The notes: generated from the letters alone by a model not told the origin. A DNA stretch of 64,000 nt from Leptolyngbyaceae cyanobacterium C42_A2020_001 (GCA_015272515.1 JACYLN010000019.1:1-64000); one strand, 5' to 3'. Shown: positions 35,350-46,144, counted from the stretch's first letter. A program made the numbers and translations.

Positions 35350-36171
35350 ATGCCCCCAACTTTATACGTGAGCACCAAGTATATGGGTACAATTCAAATC
35401 CTGCGCGACTTCTACTCTCCGCAAGAGAAAATTAACCGCACCGTCCGCATTTACACACCCGACGCTTATCACTCCAATCCTAATCAGCGGTTCCCCGTCC
35501 TATACATGTTTGACGGTCAGAATATCTTCGCCCATCCAGAATCCGCCAAATACGATACCTGGTGTGCCAACTGGACAATGGACACCCTGGCATACGAAGG
35601 CAGCATCCCCCCCTGGATCATTGTAGGAATCGACCACACCAGCGATCGCTTCAGCGAATACTCTCCCTGGGTTGGCGGACGTGCTGAACGCACTGCCAAA
35701 TTTTTGGTAGAAACTCTCAAACCATATATCGATAAAACCTACCGCACACGTTCCGAGCAGCCCTGGACAGGAGTGATGGGAGCCAGTATGGGCGGACTAA
35801 TTACCCTCTACATTGGCAGAACCTACCCGCAAATTTTTGGGCGCATCGGTAGCCTTTCCGCCACGCTGATGTGGGGCAAAGGACTATTTGGCAAAGGTCA
35901 AATGTTTGGATTGTGGGACAAGAAGTTGGAGTATTGGTCAAAAATCTATGTCTACGTCGGCGGCGGCGAGAAGTACTCGTTCAATGGCGTTTGGCTAGAC
36001 TATCCCCCCATCAATCGAGATTTTTACGAACATTTGAAGAAACTAGGCTATCAAGACTACGAATTACGCTTTGAACTGGCAGAGGGCGAAATTCACCATG
36101 AAACTGGATGGCAGCGGCAACTCCCTGACATCATGCGTTGGCTCCTAGAAGATGTGAAAAGTGGGAAATAG
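35350..36171 (+). CDS. Alpha/beta-hydrolase esterase (esterase D/Fes-like)
   Basis: The 273-residue protein belongs to the putative-esterase family that includes enterochelin esterase and esterase D. FPVLYMFDGQNIF is the strand region with the oxyanion loop and VMGASMGGLITLYIG gives the nucleophile elbow (GxSxGG). EGEIHHETGWQRQLPDIM places the catalytic His near the end, and the acid is likely in YVGGGEKYSFNG or nearby. It has no signal peptide and is likely cytoplasmic. The substrate could be a carboxylic or thio-ester; nothing around it tells which. It starts at ATG 35350. Confidence 0.87.
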   Translation: MPPTLYVSTKYMGTIQILRDFYSPQEKINRTVRIYTPDAYHSNPNQRFPVLYMFDGQNIFAHPESAKYDTWCANWTMDTLAYEGSIPPWIIVGIDHTSDRFSEYSPWVGGRAERTAKFLVETLKPYIDKTYRTRSEQPWTGVMGASMGGLITLYIGRTYPQIFGRIGSLSATLMWGKGLFGKGQMFGLWDKKLEYWSKIYVYVGGGEKYSFNGVWLDYPPINRDFYEHLKKLGYQDYELRFELAEGEIHHETGWQRQLPDIMRWLLEDVKSGK

Positions 36172-36280
36172 GAGTCAGGCTTCCCAGAGCGACATTCGGC
36201 GAGCGCTCAGTCGAGCCGTCAGCCGACGGGAGTCAGAAGTCAGGAGATGAGAAAGGTCGGGGAGATGAGGCAGCTAGGGA

Positions 36281-36347
36281 GTGGATGAGTGGGCGAGTAG
36301 GCGAGTGAGCAAAGTTCCACTACCCATCTACCCGCCTACCCATCCAC
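36281..36347. terminator. Long imperfect hairpin made of heptad-like repeats
   Basis: GTGGATGAGTGGGCGAGTAG (from 36281) is nearly complementary to the mirror stretch CTACCCGCCTACCCATCCAC (36328-36347). It gives an imperfect stem of about 28 bp around a loop with CAAAGTTCC. It lies in the convergent gap between the esterase and the DUF1574 gene, so it may act as a bidirectional terminator. The units are the 7-8 bp repeats typical of this genome. Confidence 0.5.
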
Positions 36348-36355
36348 CCCTTCCG

Positions 36356-39300
36356 TTACCTCGCCAGTTGCCAGGGAATCATTACGTCCTGCGCTAAACG
36401 TCGCGACACTTCGTAGGCTCCGTAACGATTGAGGTGGCTAGGGTCAGAAAAATAATTGGACTGGGTAGTCAATGCGCTACCCAAGTCGCGATAAATAAAT
36501 CCAGTTTGCGGAGCAAGACTGAGCATAAACTTTTGAAAAGCTTCCTCATGCTGTTTACGAACTGGATCAAGGTATTCCTGGGTTAGGGGTAGGTTCACAA
36601 ACACAAACGGAATCTGTTTGCTCTGCGCGTATTGAGCCAGGGCAACCATTGCCTCAGTTTGGGTGCCTTTTAGGTTGAAGGATTCGTAGTCGGAATCATA
36701 GTCGCCTGAAACCCGCGCATACTTCTGGTAGTAGGTGGTGGGATTGAATTGAACGGATAGCGGTAGGAAACCGTCGATATCTACCTGACTTTGCCCATCG
36801 GGAGCGATCGCGCCGCCTGTGGCTGCCGATGCTGAGGGTGAGGAGTCGATCAAGCTATCAGAAGTTGCCAGCATCGCTTCTGAGTTAGGCAATTGCTGTG
36901 GCAGCAAAGCAACTACCGAATCTCGTAGTTTAGTTTTGAGCCGATCGCGCTGAGCATAAATCGTGGAAATGGCAGCAAGGCGCTGATTGAGCGTTTCATT
37001 TAACTGCTGATAATAATTTGCTACTAATACAGGAGCAGATCGTGTAGTCGTTTTGGGTTGCCCATCCTGAGACTGGGATTGGGCATTGGGAGTTTGAGCA
37101 GCGATCGCACTAGGGATGGGAGGATTACCTGCCAACAGCAATTTATATCCTTCAGATGCAACCACGCCATTGTAGGTAATGTCTTGCCGACCACTGTTAA
37201 ACGCACGAGCACCATCGGCGAAAATAATCAGCTTCGGTAGTTTGTCCTGCGGTAACATCTGACGCACAACTAAATCAACTACCTGCACTGTTGCGCCATT
37301 AATCCCCAGATTGAACACCTGAATATCTTCATATCCCTGCTCTGCCAGCATTGCTTCTAGAGCAGCAGGATCTACACCTCGCAGTGCCCGCGAACTGCCC
37401 ACGATGAGCACATCGGGAGCACCATTAATTTCTAGATAACGGCGATATAGCTCGATTTGCCCATCAAGTTGACGGCTATTGAAACTGGGAAAGTCGTCAC
37501 CCCGATTGAGAATGGTTTCGGCTTTTGCTTGCAATGGGGAAGCCGCCAAAACGTCATTTGTCCCCGATGAGCCTTGTTTGGGGGCAACCAGGACTGTTTT
37601 ACCTGGCTGAGTAAAGGCTGAGCGATCAAAGGCGCGATCGCCATGAGGCTTCGTTTTTTGCAGTGAATAGTTGGGGAGTTGGACAGTGGGAGTGAGGGCA
37701 ACAGGAGCCGCTGGAGCACTCGTTTGGGCAGGAGTCAAGGTTTGCTGTCCGCTGTCACTTAACCGAACCCAATAACCTAAAAGCCAATCGGTTTGCAGCA
37801 CCAACAGAGCACCAATCGCGCTCCACAATAAGGCAATTTTCAACCCTTGCCGAGTTCCCGCTGGTGTAGCTGCATCTACCAAAGCCAAATTGGAGTTCAG
37901 GGTTGCTGCCTCCATCGGAATCACGAGCTGCGTCCGAATCAGAGATCGCTGCACCCCCTCAATCGCACGAGCATACAACCGTTTGAGTGAAGCATCCCAC
38001 CCCTCCTGGGGCAGTTCAGACCACAGCACAATTGCTCCAGCCGGTGCTAGCAATTCATCCACATGAGCATCCGAAGCAGCAAACTCAGGTGTCACCTCTG
38101 GCACCACTCGATTCCGCGAAACAAAATCTAACCCGTAATGCCAGAGCGGTTGCTTCTGCCCAGAACGCCGCCCATACAAACGCACACCTGACACCGAAGC
38201 GATTTGCAGTGGCTTCAAAAATCGCACAATAGCAGGAGCGACTGTATCCTGACGGGGGCAGTTGGGTGCATCTGTCATGATATGGAGCAAATCGCCCTTT
38301 TGCCGAATTTGGACTCGGATGCCCCCGGTTGCCAAAGTTGTATCGAGGTCTGAGTTGAGTAACCGGGTCAGCAAAAAGGTGATGGCTTGCAAATGTCCAT
38401 GGCGAGCCAAGTCCAGGGTTGTGAGGGCGTGTTCTGGCTCAACGGTTGCGGCAAGATCGAGCCAATAAACCCAGGCTGGGGCCGCATCGGGGGAGGTAGT
38501 TATAGAATTTTTGCCAGAAAGCCCGTAGATAGCAACTGATTGAATCCCTTGAGGGGCGAGGGTTTGCAACACCGGTGTAATCGTTGCGATCGCCGTTAGT
38601 TTATCGGGCACAGCATCACCAACCCCAGCACAGGAGAGGTGCAGTGTCGAGTCTTTCAACAAAGCCGTTAGCGAAATTGGATGGGGAGCCAGAGTGCGGT
38701 TCAGTAATCGCGAGATCGCCTGCACATCACCCCAGCGTGCCCACTCCTTCAAAATATCGTTAGGAGGAGTTAAATCGACTCGCAGGAGCCACTCAGGACG
38801 AGTTTCTCCCTGCACTTGCCCAAACACAATCGCGTCTCGAAACTGCTCCAATTCCAACTCGCGCAAACGTTGAGCAATGGGTTCTGCTAAAAGCGACGAG
38901 TCAGGTGTATAAGCCGATTCGCAAATCACGAGCAACCGTTTGGCTGAACTTTCCGCTTCTCCTTGATCCAGCTTTGCCCGCACCGCAACCCCCAACGCGC
39001 TCAATGCCTGACTCAAATAGCGCGCGATCGCTTCTGCATCTCCCTGCCTCGCCAGCCTCAAGATTGTAGAATCCTCTGCACCTGAGTCTGGGCAAGTGGT
39101 ATCATCGGCGTGCTGAGTAAGAAGAGAGTGACTCTCTACGGCTTGATTTGGTACAGCCACTCTAGCCTCTGTTGCTTGAGGAGAAGTAGAGTGACTATTC
39201 AAACTAATGGCTTTCGTCCAGGTAGGCTGTGTCTGTCCCAACTGCCGACCGTAAAGAATCACTCGATGAATTTGTGGCGCATCAGGTGGCAACACCGATT

Positions 39301-39535
39301 CTAATGATGAAGTAGCAAGTGCCTGCTTAAAGCTCAGCGCGATCGCGTGTTCATCCAGTTCGGCAACACTTTCGCACAAAATATGGAGGTTGTTTCCCCG
39401 TAGGCGAACTTTAGCATGGACTTGACTGGATTGAAGCACTTGGTGTATCCAGTGAAGCAGAGGTGCTCGGCTCACTGTTGACTCCTTTGCAGTCGCCTTG
39501 AGAGAGGTTTTTTGGGGGGTTCCGTCATTCAGCAT
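36356..39535 (-). CDS. DUF1574/SGNH-like protein with four N-terminal repeat domains
   Basis: The 1059-residue protein opens with four copies of a ~100-residue domain (about 24-115, 150-255, 260-360, 370-480). The key motif LARQGDAEAIARYLSQAL is followed by a beta-rich half ending like VYGQxxGExxPxWxxxxxL. A membrane segment follows (~560-585, LKIALLWSAIGALLVLQTDWLLG), then a Pro/Thr/Gln linker. The C-terminal 400 residues are the DUF1574 SGNH-like domain: DVLIVGSSRALRGVDP (nucleophile Ser), VFNLGINGATVQ and FSDPSHLNRYGAYEV (Asp-His). That arrangement resembles DltD/AlgX-type acyl-transfer or esterase domains acting on envelope polymers. The start is at ATG 39535. Confidence 0.85.
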   Translation of the reverse strand: MLNDGTPQKTSLKATAKESTVSRAPLLHWIHQVLQSSQVHAKVRLRGNNLHILCESVAELDEHAIALSFKQALATSSLESVLPPDAPQIHRVILYGRQLGQTQPTWTKAISLNSHSTSPQATEARVAVPNQAVESHSLLTQHADDTTCPDSGAEDSTILRLARQGDAEAIARYLSQALSALGVAVRAKLDQGEAESSAKRLLVICESAYTPDSSLLAEPIAQRLRELELEQFRDAIVFGQVQGETRPEWLLRVDLTPPNDILKEWARWGDVQAISRLLNRTLAPHPISLTALLKDSTLHLSCAGVGDAVPDKLTAIATITPVLQTLAPQGIQSVAIYGLSGKNSITTSPDAAPAWVYWLDLAATVEPEHALTTLDLARHGHLQAITFLLTRLLNSDLDTTLATGGIRVQIRQKGDLLHIMTDAPNCPRQDTVAPAIVRFLKPLQIASVSGVRLYGRRSGQKQPLWHYGLDFVSRNRVVPEVTPEFAASDAHVDELLAPAGAIVLWSELPQEGWDASLKRLYARAIEGVQRSLIRTQLVIPMEAATLNSNLALVDAATPAGTRQGLKIALLWSAIGALLVLQTDWLLGYWVRLSDSGQQTLTPAQTSAPAAPVALTPTVQLPNYSLQKTKPHGDRAFDRSAFTQPGKTVLVAPKQGSSGTNDVLAASPLQAKAETILNRGDDFPSFNSRQLDGQIELYRRYLEINGAPDVLIVGSSRALRGVDPAALEAMLAEQGYEDIQVFNLGINGATVQVVDLVVRQMLPQDKLPKLIIFADGARAFNSGRQDITYNGVVASEGYKLLLAGNPPIPSAIAAQTPNAQSQSQDGQPKTTTRSAPVLVANYYQQLNETLNQRLAAISTIYAQRDRLKTKLRDSVVALLPQQLPNSEAMLATSDSLIDSSPSASAATGGAIAPDGQSQVDIDGFLPLSVQFNPTTYYQKYARVSGDYDSDYESFNLKGTQTEAMVALAQYAQSKQIPFVFVNLPLTQEYLDPVRKQHEEAFQKFMLSLAPQTGFIYRDLGSALTTQSNYFSDPSHLNRYGAYEVSRRLAQDVMIPWQLAR

Positions 39536-39850
39536 GAGAGCACAATGATAAGCAAATCACTTGGGGAAACAGAATCACTCTTGCGCCCCATAGAGATAGC
39601 ACACTTCGTAAAATCTGACATCTTTTTTCTGGAGATTGCACCGACCCTCAATTGAATCATCTAGTTTTAATGTAAACAGGTACCTGCATTGAACACCGAT
39701 TTTGGATGTGCGTTCGGAAATGTTTAATTTATAAAGTTCTTTTTTCGCAATCCTTGTTTTTCTTCTCTACCCCTGCAAAACTGGCTGTTTTAAGTTTTTT
39801 GGGTATTAAAAGCAACGACTCTATCAACGTTACAACCAACGGAGGGAGCA
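39536..39850. other. Divergent intergenic region
   Basis: This 315-bp stretch separates the DUF1574 gene (minus) from the small protein gene (plus). It is AT-rich, with several T-runs (TTCTTTTTTCG, TGTTTTTCTTC), and must hold promoters for both. No clear -35/-10 pair, operator or RNA was recognised. Confidence 0.4.
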
Positions 39851-40093
39851 ATGGCAGACGGTTTATCAGCTCAATCTCAACCCCAAAAGCAATTAGATTT
39901 GCTGCCCATTGAGATCCTAATAGGGCTAACCACAGCACCATTAGTGGCGGTCTTGGTGGGAAGCAAGGCACTAGCACAAGCGGTGAATGAACTAGGTCAA
40001 TTGAGCGAGGAAGTTTTTCGGGGCGATCGCCTGCCTCTACTGAAATTTCCAACAAACTCCCCTCCCACACTACATACGCCCGAAGCAGACTAA
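39851..40093 (+). CDS. Small cyanobacterial protein, unknown function
   Basis: The 80-residue protein has a strong ribosome-binding site (GGAGGG, five bases before ATG). Its hydrophobic middle (LPIEILIGLTTAPLVAVLVG) suggests a single membrane helix or an amphipathic helix, followed by KALAQAVNELGQLSEEVFRG and a proline-rich end. The opening MADGLSAQSQPQKQLDLLP is of a type seen in small conserved cyanobacterial proteins. It is 98 bp upstream of ppc on the same strand. The function is unknown. Confidence 0.7.
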   Translation: MADGLSAQSQPQKQLDLLPIEILIGLTTAPLVAVLVGSKALAQAVNELGQLSEEVFRGDRLPLLKFPTNSPPTLHTPEAD

Positions 40094-40191
40094 ATCCTGA
40101 TGATTCCCAAGAAGATTTGGTTTCATCAGCAACTTCAAAACCAGAGTGATAGCCAATAAAATAATCTGAATCTATCCATCCAACAGATTTC

Positions 40192-43100
40192 ATGAGCGCA
40201 ATACGTTCTTCAGCCGATGATGCTTCCAGTCCTGGAACTGCCACTGAATCTCGAGTGCTAGCAGAGACAGTTTTGACCACAGCGTCCGACTTGTTTTTAA
40301 GACTCCGCCTTAAAGTTGTTGAAGAACTTTGGGAGTCAGTTTTGCGTCAGGAATGTGGTCAGCAACTTGTCGATCTGCTCAACAAACTGCGGGAGCTTTG
40401 CTCTCCTGAAGGACAAGCACAAACCTTTGCCGAAGCTGAAGTGTTGCAAGTTGTTGAGCGGCTTGATCTGAATGAAGCAATTCGGGCTGCTCGCGCCTTC
40501 GCGCTGTATTTCCAGCTCATCAATATTGTGGAACAGCACTACGAGCAGCGAGATCAGTTGCAGTTTCGGGCGCTGGTCAACAGCGATGCTGTGGTTCAGC
40601 CTCATAACAGCGCTTTTGGCTCAGATGGTGGTGGAGAAGAATCTACATTTGCCAGTCGTTTGGAAGCGGATTTGTTGGAAAAAAGCCTGCATGACCCTAC
40701 GGCAAACCGTCAACTGGGCACTTTTCATTGGTTATTCCCCAAGCTTCTCAGCCTGAACGTACCGCCCCAGCAGATTCAAGCGCTGATTAAACATCTTGAT
40801 ATTTGGCTTGTCTTCACGGCTCATCCCACTGAAATTGTGCGCCACACGATTCGTAGTAAGCAGCGTCGGATTGCTAAAATTCTGCGCCAACTCGATCGCC
40901 TGGAAGAACGACAAGCCGCTCAAGGTCTCAACATTGATTCAGTCGATGAAGAAGACCTGCGGGATCAACTGATGGAAGAGATCCGGCTCTGGTGGCGCAC
41001 CGACGAATTACACCAGTTCAAACCCACCGTATTAGACGAAGTTGATTACGCGCTCCACTATTTCCAGGAAGTTCTGTTCGACGTGATTCCGCAACTTTAC
41101 CAGCGGATGAAGCAGGCGATGAAAGTCTCCTTCCCTGGCATGAAGCCGCCCCATTCCGACTTCTGCCGCTTCGGTTCGTGGGTTGGCTCCGATCGCGATG
41201 GCAACCCCTCCGTTACCCATCAAGTCACCTGGCAAACCGCTTGTTACCAGCGCAACATGGTACTGGATAAATACATCCAGTCCATTCGCACCCTGATTGA
41301 TCAACTCAGCCTCTCCCTACACTGGAGCGATGTTCTCCCGGAACTGCTGGAGTCGCTAGAGCAAGACCAGATCCAAATGCCAGAACTATACGATCAGTTT
41401 GCAGTGCGCTATCGCCAGGAACCCTACCGCCTCAAACTCACCTACATTCAAAAGCGCCTGGAAAACACCCGCGATCGCAGCCTCAAAATGTACCGAGGTG
41501 AGTATGTTCAAGAAGAACCCGGCGAACCCAACAAACTTAGTCACTACCGTTCTGGCGAGGCTTTTCTAGCAGAGCTTCGACTGATCGAGTCCAGCTTGCA
41601 AGAAACTGGCTTAACCTGTCGCGAACTAGAAGCCCTGATTGCTCAGGTAGAAATCTACGGTTTCCATCTCACCCATCTCGATATTCGGCAAGAAAGCACT
41701 CGTCACTCCGACACAGTCAACGAAATTGTCGAATATTTGCAAATTTTACCCAAACCCTACATCGAACTCACAGAAGCTGAACGGGTGCAATGGCTCACAG
41801 CCGAGCTGCAAACCCGCCGCCCACTGATTCCGGCAGAGTTGCCCTTTTCGGAAAAAGCCAACGAAACCATCAAAACCTTCCGCACAGTGCGAAAACTGCA
41901 AGAGGAGTTTAGTCCGGCAATTTGCCACACCTATATCATCAGCATGAGCCACGACGTTAGCGATTTGCTAGAAGTGTTGCTGCTGGCAAAAGAAGCAGGT
42001 TTGTACGATCCGGGCACTGGCATTAGCACCTTACGCGTCGTTCCCCTGTTTGAAACTGTAGAAGATCTGCAAAAAGCGCCCGCCGTTCTCACGGAGTTGT
42101 TTGAGTTACCCCTGTATCGCACGATGCTGGCAGGTGGCAATCCTGGGGTTCAAAAACACCCATCAGAAAATTCCACCTGGATGCTGACTCCCCATCTACA
42201 AGAAGTGATGTTGGGCTATTCAGACAGCAATAAAGACTCTGGCTTCTTAAGCAGTAACTGGGAAATTCATAAAGCGCAACAAGCACTCCAGAGCCTTGCG
42301 GAAAAATATGGCGTATTACTTCGCATCTTCCACGGGCGGGGTGGTTCTGTGGGGCGAGGGGGTGGTCCAGCGTATGAAGCCATTCTGGCACAACCCGGAC
42401 GCAGCGTGAACGGACGGATTAAAATCACCGAGCAGGGAGAAGTTTTGGCATCCAAATACTCTTTGCCAGAACTAGCACTGTACAATCTGGAGAAAATTAC
42501 GGCAGCAGTGATTCAGGGAAGCTTGTTACGCACAGGCTTTGATGACATCCAGCCCTGGCATGAAATTATGGAGGAAATCGCGGCGCGATCGCGCACCCAC
42601 TATCGCTCCTTAATCTACGAACAACCCGATTTTATTGATTTCTTCCACAGCGTCACCCCAATTGAAGAAATTAGCCAATTGCAAATTAGCTCCCGTCCAG
42701 CACGACGCGGCGGCAAGCGCGACTTGAGCAGTTTGCGGGCCATTCCCTGGGTGTTTAGCTGGACTCAAAGCCGCTTTTTGCTACCTGCCTGGTACGGAGT
42801 GGGCACAGCTCTGCGCGACTTTTTACGCGAGCACCCAGAAGAACATTTGAAATTGCTTCGCTACTTCTACTTCAAATGGCCCTTCTTCAAAGTAGTGATT
42901 TCTAAGGTAGAGATGACGCTCTCCAAAGTGGATCTGCAAATCGCCAGGCACTACATGAACCAATTGGTAAAACCGCAAGACATGCAGCGATTTGAACCTG
43001 TATTTGAGCAAATTGCCAGCGAGTATTACTTGACCCGTGAAATGGTATTAGCAATTACGGGGCATAAGCGGTTGTTGGATGGTGACCCCGACCTGCAACG

Positions 43101-43293
43101 CTCGGTTCAACTTCGGAATGGAACCATTGTTCCACTGGGATTTTTGCAAGTTTCTCTGCTAAAACGGTTGCGCCAATATAAGGATGAAGCGTCAACGGGT
43201 GTGGTGCGATCGCGCTATAGCAAAGGTGAACTGTTGCGGGGAGCCTTACTTACCATCAACGGCATCGCGGCTGGAATGCGAAACACTGGTTGA
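40192..43293 (+). CDS. ppc: Phosphoenolpyruvate carboxylase
   Basis: The 1033-residue enzyme fixes bicarbonate onto PEP to give oxaloacetate, replenishing the TCA cycle for amino-acid synthesis. Hallmarks are [20 protein letters not shown] (catalytic His), [61 protein letters not shown] and the C-terminal [10 protein letters not shown]. The length and N-terminal extension fit the cyanobacterial form. There is no N-terminal phosphorylation serine like that of plants. It starts at ATG 40192 and converges with the TPR gene (29-bp gap). Confidence 0.97.
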   Translation: MSAIRSSADDASSPGTATESRVLAETVLTTASDLFLRLRLKVVEELWESVLRQECGQQLVDLLNKLRELCSPEGQAQTFAEAEVLQVVERLDLNEAIRAARAFALYFQLINIVEQHYEQRDQLQFRALVNSDAVVQPHNSAFGSDGGGEESTFASRLEADLLEKSLHDPTANRQLGTFHWLFPKLLSLNVPPQQIQALIKHLDIWLVFTAHPTEIVRHTIRSKQRRIAKILRQLDRLEERQAAQGLNIDSVDEEDLRDQLMEEIRLWWRTDELHQFKPTVLDEVDYALHYFQEVLFDVIPQLYQRMKQAMKVSFPGMKPPHSDFCRFGSWVGSDRDGNPSVTHQVTWQTACYQRNMVLDKYIQSIRTLIDQLSLSLHWSDVLPELLESLEQDQIQMPELYDQFAVRYRQEPYRLKLTYIQKRLENTRDRSLKMYRGEYVQEEPGEPNKLSHYRSGEAFLAELRLIESSLQETGLTCRELEALIAQVEIYGFHLTHLDIRQESTRHSDTVNEIVEYLQILPKPYIELTEAERVQWLTAELQTRRPLIPAELPFSEKANETIKTFRTVRKLQEEFSPAICHTYIISMSHDVSDLLEVLLLAKEAGLYDPGTGISTLRVVPLFETVEDLQKAPAVLTELFELPLYRTMLAGGNPGVQKHPSENSTWMLTPHLQEVMLGYSDSNKDSGFLSSNWEIHKAQQALQSLAEKYGVLLRIFHGRGGSVGRGGGPAYEAILAQPGRSVNGRIKITEQGEVLASKYSLPELALYNLEKITAAVIQGSLLRTGFDDIQPWHEIMEEIAARSRTHYRSLIYEQPDFIDFFHSVTPIEEISQLQISSRPARRGGKRDLSSLRAIPWVFSWTQSRFLLPAWYGVGTALRDFLREHPEEHLKLLRYFYFKWPFFKVVISKVEMTLSKVDLQIARHYMNQLVKPQDMQRFEPVFEQIASEYYLTREMVLAITGHKRLLDGDPDLQRSVQLRNGTIVPLGFLQVSLLKRLRQYKDEASTGVVRSRYSKGELLRGALLTINGIAAGMRNTG

Positions 43294-43322
43294 AGCATCC
43301 CTCAGCCTACCCTCCCCAACCC

Positions 43323-45707
43323 TCAAGCACCATTAGAGACGAGCGGCTTCCCAGCCTCTTGTCCCACCATTGTTTTGTGCAATTTTTTGATGGCATTCAC
43401 AGCCTGCTGATAGTTAGCTGAGTCGCCCTGAGTGGCAAATAATTGAGCCGCCTGCCGCAGATCCCGCAGTGCATCCATGCTTTGCCCAACTTTGGCGTTG
43501 GCTAACCCCCGGTAAAAGTAAGCGCTGGCATCTTCGGGATGCAACCGAATTACCTCGGTGTAATCCTGAATCGCTCCGGGTTTGTTTTGCAGACGAGTGC
43601 GGGCAAGACCTCGATAGAAGTAGGCGGTTGCGTAATCTGGGTTGAGCTGAAGTGCGGCTGTGTAATCTGCGATCGCACCTGCTTTGTCTCCCAACTCCGA
43701 GCGCACATAGCCCCGATTGGCATACACAATAAAGTTTTGAGGGTTGTGCTGAAGTGCGGCAGCAAAATCAGCGATCGCCGCTTCTTTGTCACCCAGGTCG
43801 TAGTGCACCAAGCCACGATTATTCAACGCCACAGCATCATCAGGACGAATTGCCAGAACTGCCGTATAGTCTGCCAGGGCACCAGGGCGATCGCCCAATT
43901 CATATCGAGTCACTGCCCGATTAAAATACGCCGCCGCATCGTTACTGTCTAAAACGGGATGATCAAACCGCTCGACCAGGGTTTGGATCAAATTTGCATC
44001 CACAGTTCGCAGCCCCACCGTTGCTTTAGGAAAGAGCATACTTGTGGTTGTCAACGATTCTGCACCCAACACGGCGTAGGCGCGATCGCACACCAAAAAA
44101 TACTCATCCGTCCCCAGCACCTTAAAGCGAAACTGATCGGGATATTGCTTCTTCAACTCCGTTAACTGATTCAGCCGATTGAACAAAAACTCGTTTTCAG
44201 TAGGACTAATTGTACGGCGCTGATCAATCGAACGAGCCAAGCCATCGCTAGAACGCCCCAAGTGCCCCCAACCAACATCCAAACAACCTTTTCGGTCTAA
44301 AAACTGCCGGAACTGCTGGATCATGTCATCATCCAAAACTGCCGGACTGGGAAATGGAAAAACCACGATTAAACGTGCGTCTGCATCCCTCAAAGCCTGC
44401 TCTAGCGCCGCTCGGCTACCGCTGCCAGTTTCCTGTCTCCCCTCTTTTAGATCCACTACCAAGTCATGCGTTGGTGCTGTACCAACCCGTGTTTGCAGAT
44501 CCACTAAATGATTTTCTGCCCATTCCACCCGGGTTGCCAGGTATTTCACCTCATTCTGCAAGGCAGAAGAATCTAACAGTTGCGGCAGACGATGCACCCA
44601 ATCGCGGAGTGTGCGGTGCTGTTGGTCTAGATCTTGAGTTTGCTGTTGTACGGTTTCTAACTGCTGCTGCAATTGCCCCAAATGATTAGCAACTAGCCCC
44701 TGCACCTCCGATCGCAAACTCGCCAGATCCAGCGAATTAGGCAGTTGATTGATCCGTTGCTCCAGAGTGTTGACGGTCGCTTCCAATGTATAAACAACTT
44801 CTGGATTAAAAGCAGGCGCGATCGCCCGGTTAGGAGCCAGCATCTGCTCAAACACGGTCATTCTGGTCGTAACAGTATCAACTTGCTTCCTCAAAATATT
44901 TGTAACAACCTTAATAGGCGCAACCGATTGCTCAACCACATCGCTTTGCTGCACCAGTTTTTCCAGTTGAGCTTCTAAACGAGCCACATCTCGGCGAGAA
45001 GCCATCTCTGCAATCACTTTAATCAGCGATTCTACATCTTGCCGCAAAGCACCTGCATCAAAGGGCGCGGGTAGCTTATTTAAGCGCCGGTTTAAATGAT
45101 TAATCTGATCTTGCAAGACTCGATAGTTGTTGAACTTTTGGTCGCCGGCCAATGCTTGCAGATTAGTTTGTAGTTGAGCTAACTCAGTTTTGCAATGAGC
45201 TAGCTCTGTTTCCAGAGTGTCTACTTTGGTGAAGTTACCGAGGCGGCTGAGAGACTCTCGTACCCCAGCGACAGAGTTGCCCAACGCCACATAAAGTTCC
45301 TTGAGTTGCGCCACATCTTGAGAAACGGCTCTCCACTCTGGTTTTGCGGCTTCCGATTGGAGGGTTTGCAGCTGTTGAGACAGTTCGTGGAATGCAGTTT
45401 GATTACGCGTTTGTAAATCTTTACGAAGGTTTGCAAGATGGAGCGGGCTGGGGAGAGCTTGAATTTGCTGCTGAAGGGCGTTGAGAGTATGGGTGTATTT
45501 TTGATCGAGCTGAGAAACGGCGGTTTCGGTAGTTTGTTGCGCGGTTTGTTCAATCTGGCGATGCTTCAACAGATTGAGCACAGCTAAGGCTGAAAGCGGG
45601 GCGGCTGCAAAGATAAACTGCTGGGAGGCAGCCGTGGCAATTGAACCAACGCCTGCACCAGCCAGCATCACATTTTCTGCAAGATTCAGCCAAGAACGAT
45701 TTTTCAC
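43323..45707 (-). CDS. Coiled-coil/TPR protein with a central unknown domain
   Basis: The 794-residue protein begins with two hydrophobic stretches (VMLAGAGVGSIATAA, FIFAAAPLSALAVLNLL) likely to anchor it. Residues 60-410 are long coiled coils with regular heptads (LQQQIQALPSPLHLANLRKD is one of several similar breaks). A compact domain around 425-570 follows (LIVVFPFPSPAVL, CLDVGWGHLGRSSDG, FRFKVLGTDEYFLVCD) which I do not recognise. Five TPRs close the protein (YFNRAVTRYELGDRPGALAD through YFYRGLANAKVGQSMDALRD). It is probably a scaffold; TPRs bind protein partners. It starts at ATG 45707. Confidence 0.85.
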   Translation of the reverse strand: MKNRSWLNLAENVMLAGAGVGSIATAASQQFIFAAAPLSALAVLNLLKHRQIEQTAQQTTETAVSQLDQKYTHTLNALQQQIQALPSPLHLANLRKDLQTRNQTAFHELSQQLQTLQSEAAKPEWRAVSQDVAQLKELYVALGNSVAGVRESLSRLGNFTKVDTLETELAHCKTELAQLQTNLQALAGDQKFNNYRVLQDQINHLNRRLNKLPAPFDAGALRQDVESLIKVIAEMASRRDVARLEAQLEKLVQQSDVVEQSVAPIKVVTNILRKQVDTVTTRMTVFEQMLAPNRAIAPAFNPEVVYTLEATVNTLEQRINQLPNSLDLASLRSEVQGLVANHLGQLQQQLETVQQQTQDLDQQHRTLRDWVHRLPQLLDSSALQNEVKYLATRVEWAENHLVDLQTRVGTAPTHDLVVDLKEGRQETGSGSRAALEQALRDADARLIVVFPFPSPAVLDDDMIQQFRQFLDRKGCLDVGWGHLGRSSDGLARSIDQRRTISPTENEFLFNRLNQLTELKKQYPDQFRFKVLGTDEYFLVCDRAYAVLGAESLTTTSMLFPKATVGLRTVDANLIQTLVERFDHPVLDSNDAAAYFNRAVTRYELGDRPGALADYTAVLAIRPDDAVALNNRGLVHYDLGDKEAAIADFAAALQHNPQNFIVYANRGYVRSELGDKAGAIADYTAALQLNPDYATAYFYRGLARTRLQNKPGAIQDYTEVIRLHPEDASAYFYRGLANAKVGQSMDALRDLRQAAQLFATQGDSANYQQAVNAIKKLHKTMVGQEAGKPLVSNGA

Positions 45708-46144
45708 AGTGATTTAACCCGGCAGATGGAAAGGGTAGTGAATTAAGTAGCGGCGCTGGATTTACCTGGCGAAATTCAACGCTTCAGTTCAATCCGCGAT
45801 CGCAGTTGCCAGCATGAGCGGAATGAAGCTTCTCCACACCTTTTCCAGAGATTTGTACACGCATCAGGAAATCTGCTGGAAGTCCAGCCGTGCCAGAAGC
45901 GGGATCAGAGAAATGGAAAATTGATGAAAGCGCAATGGTGTATTTTCGGCAATTTCTTCTAGAATCTATCCGGAGCTTGGAGGGGCGTGCTTGTATCTCT
46001 CTCATGTTTCCTAAAATTTAAGATTCTGTCCTTTTAGTGCTGGGTAGGTTCGCAACATCACGATATAATCGCGGGAAGTTTACATATCGCAAAGTGTTTT
46101 GTGTGAGAGCTGGTGCAAGCAGTTAGTGAAGGCTAGGAGTGAAC
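45708..46144. other. Intergenic region with one doubtful small ORF
   Basis: A 73-codon minus-strand ORF (45784-46005) has TTAGGAAAC directly before its ATG, a fair ribosome-binding site, but its product (MREIQARPSKLRIDSRRNCR...) resembles nothing known and is rich in Arg, Ser and Cys. It would sit 76 bp upstream of the TPR gene. I treat it as unproven. The region right of 46010 is the promoter side of the LCP gene. Confidence 0.35.

Noticed and set aside
39729-40280. 183-codon minus-strand ORF opposite the small protein and the ppc start
   Set aside because: It is antisense to the 80-residue protein, which has a strong ribosome-binding site, and to the 5' end of ppc; its product has no family likeness.
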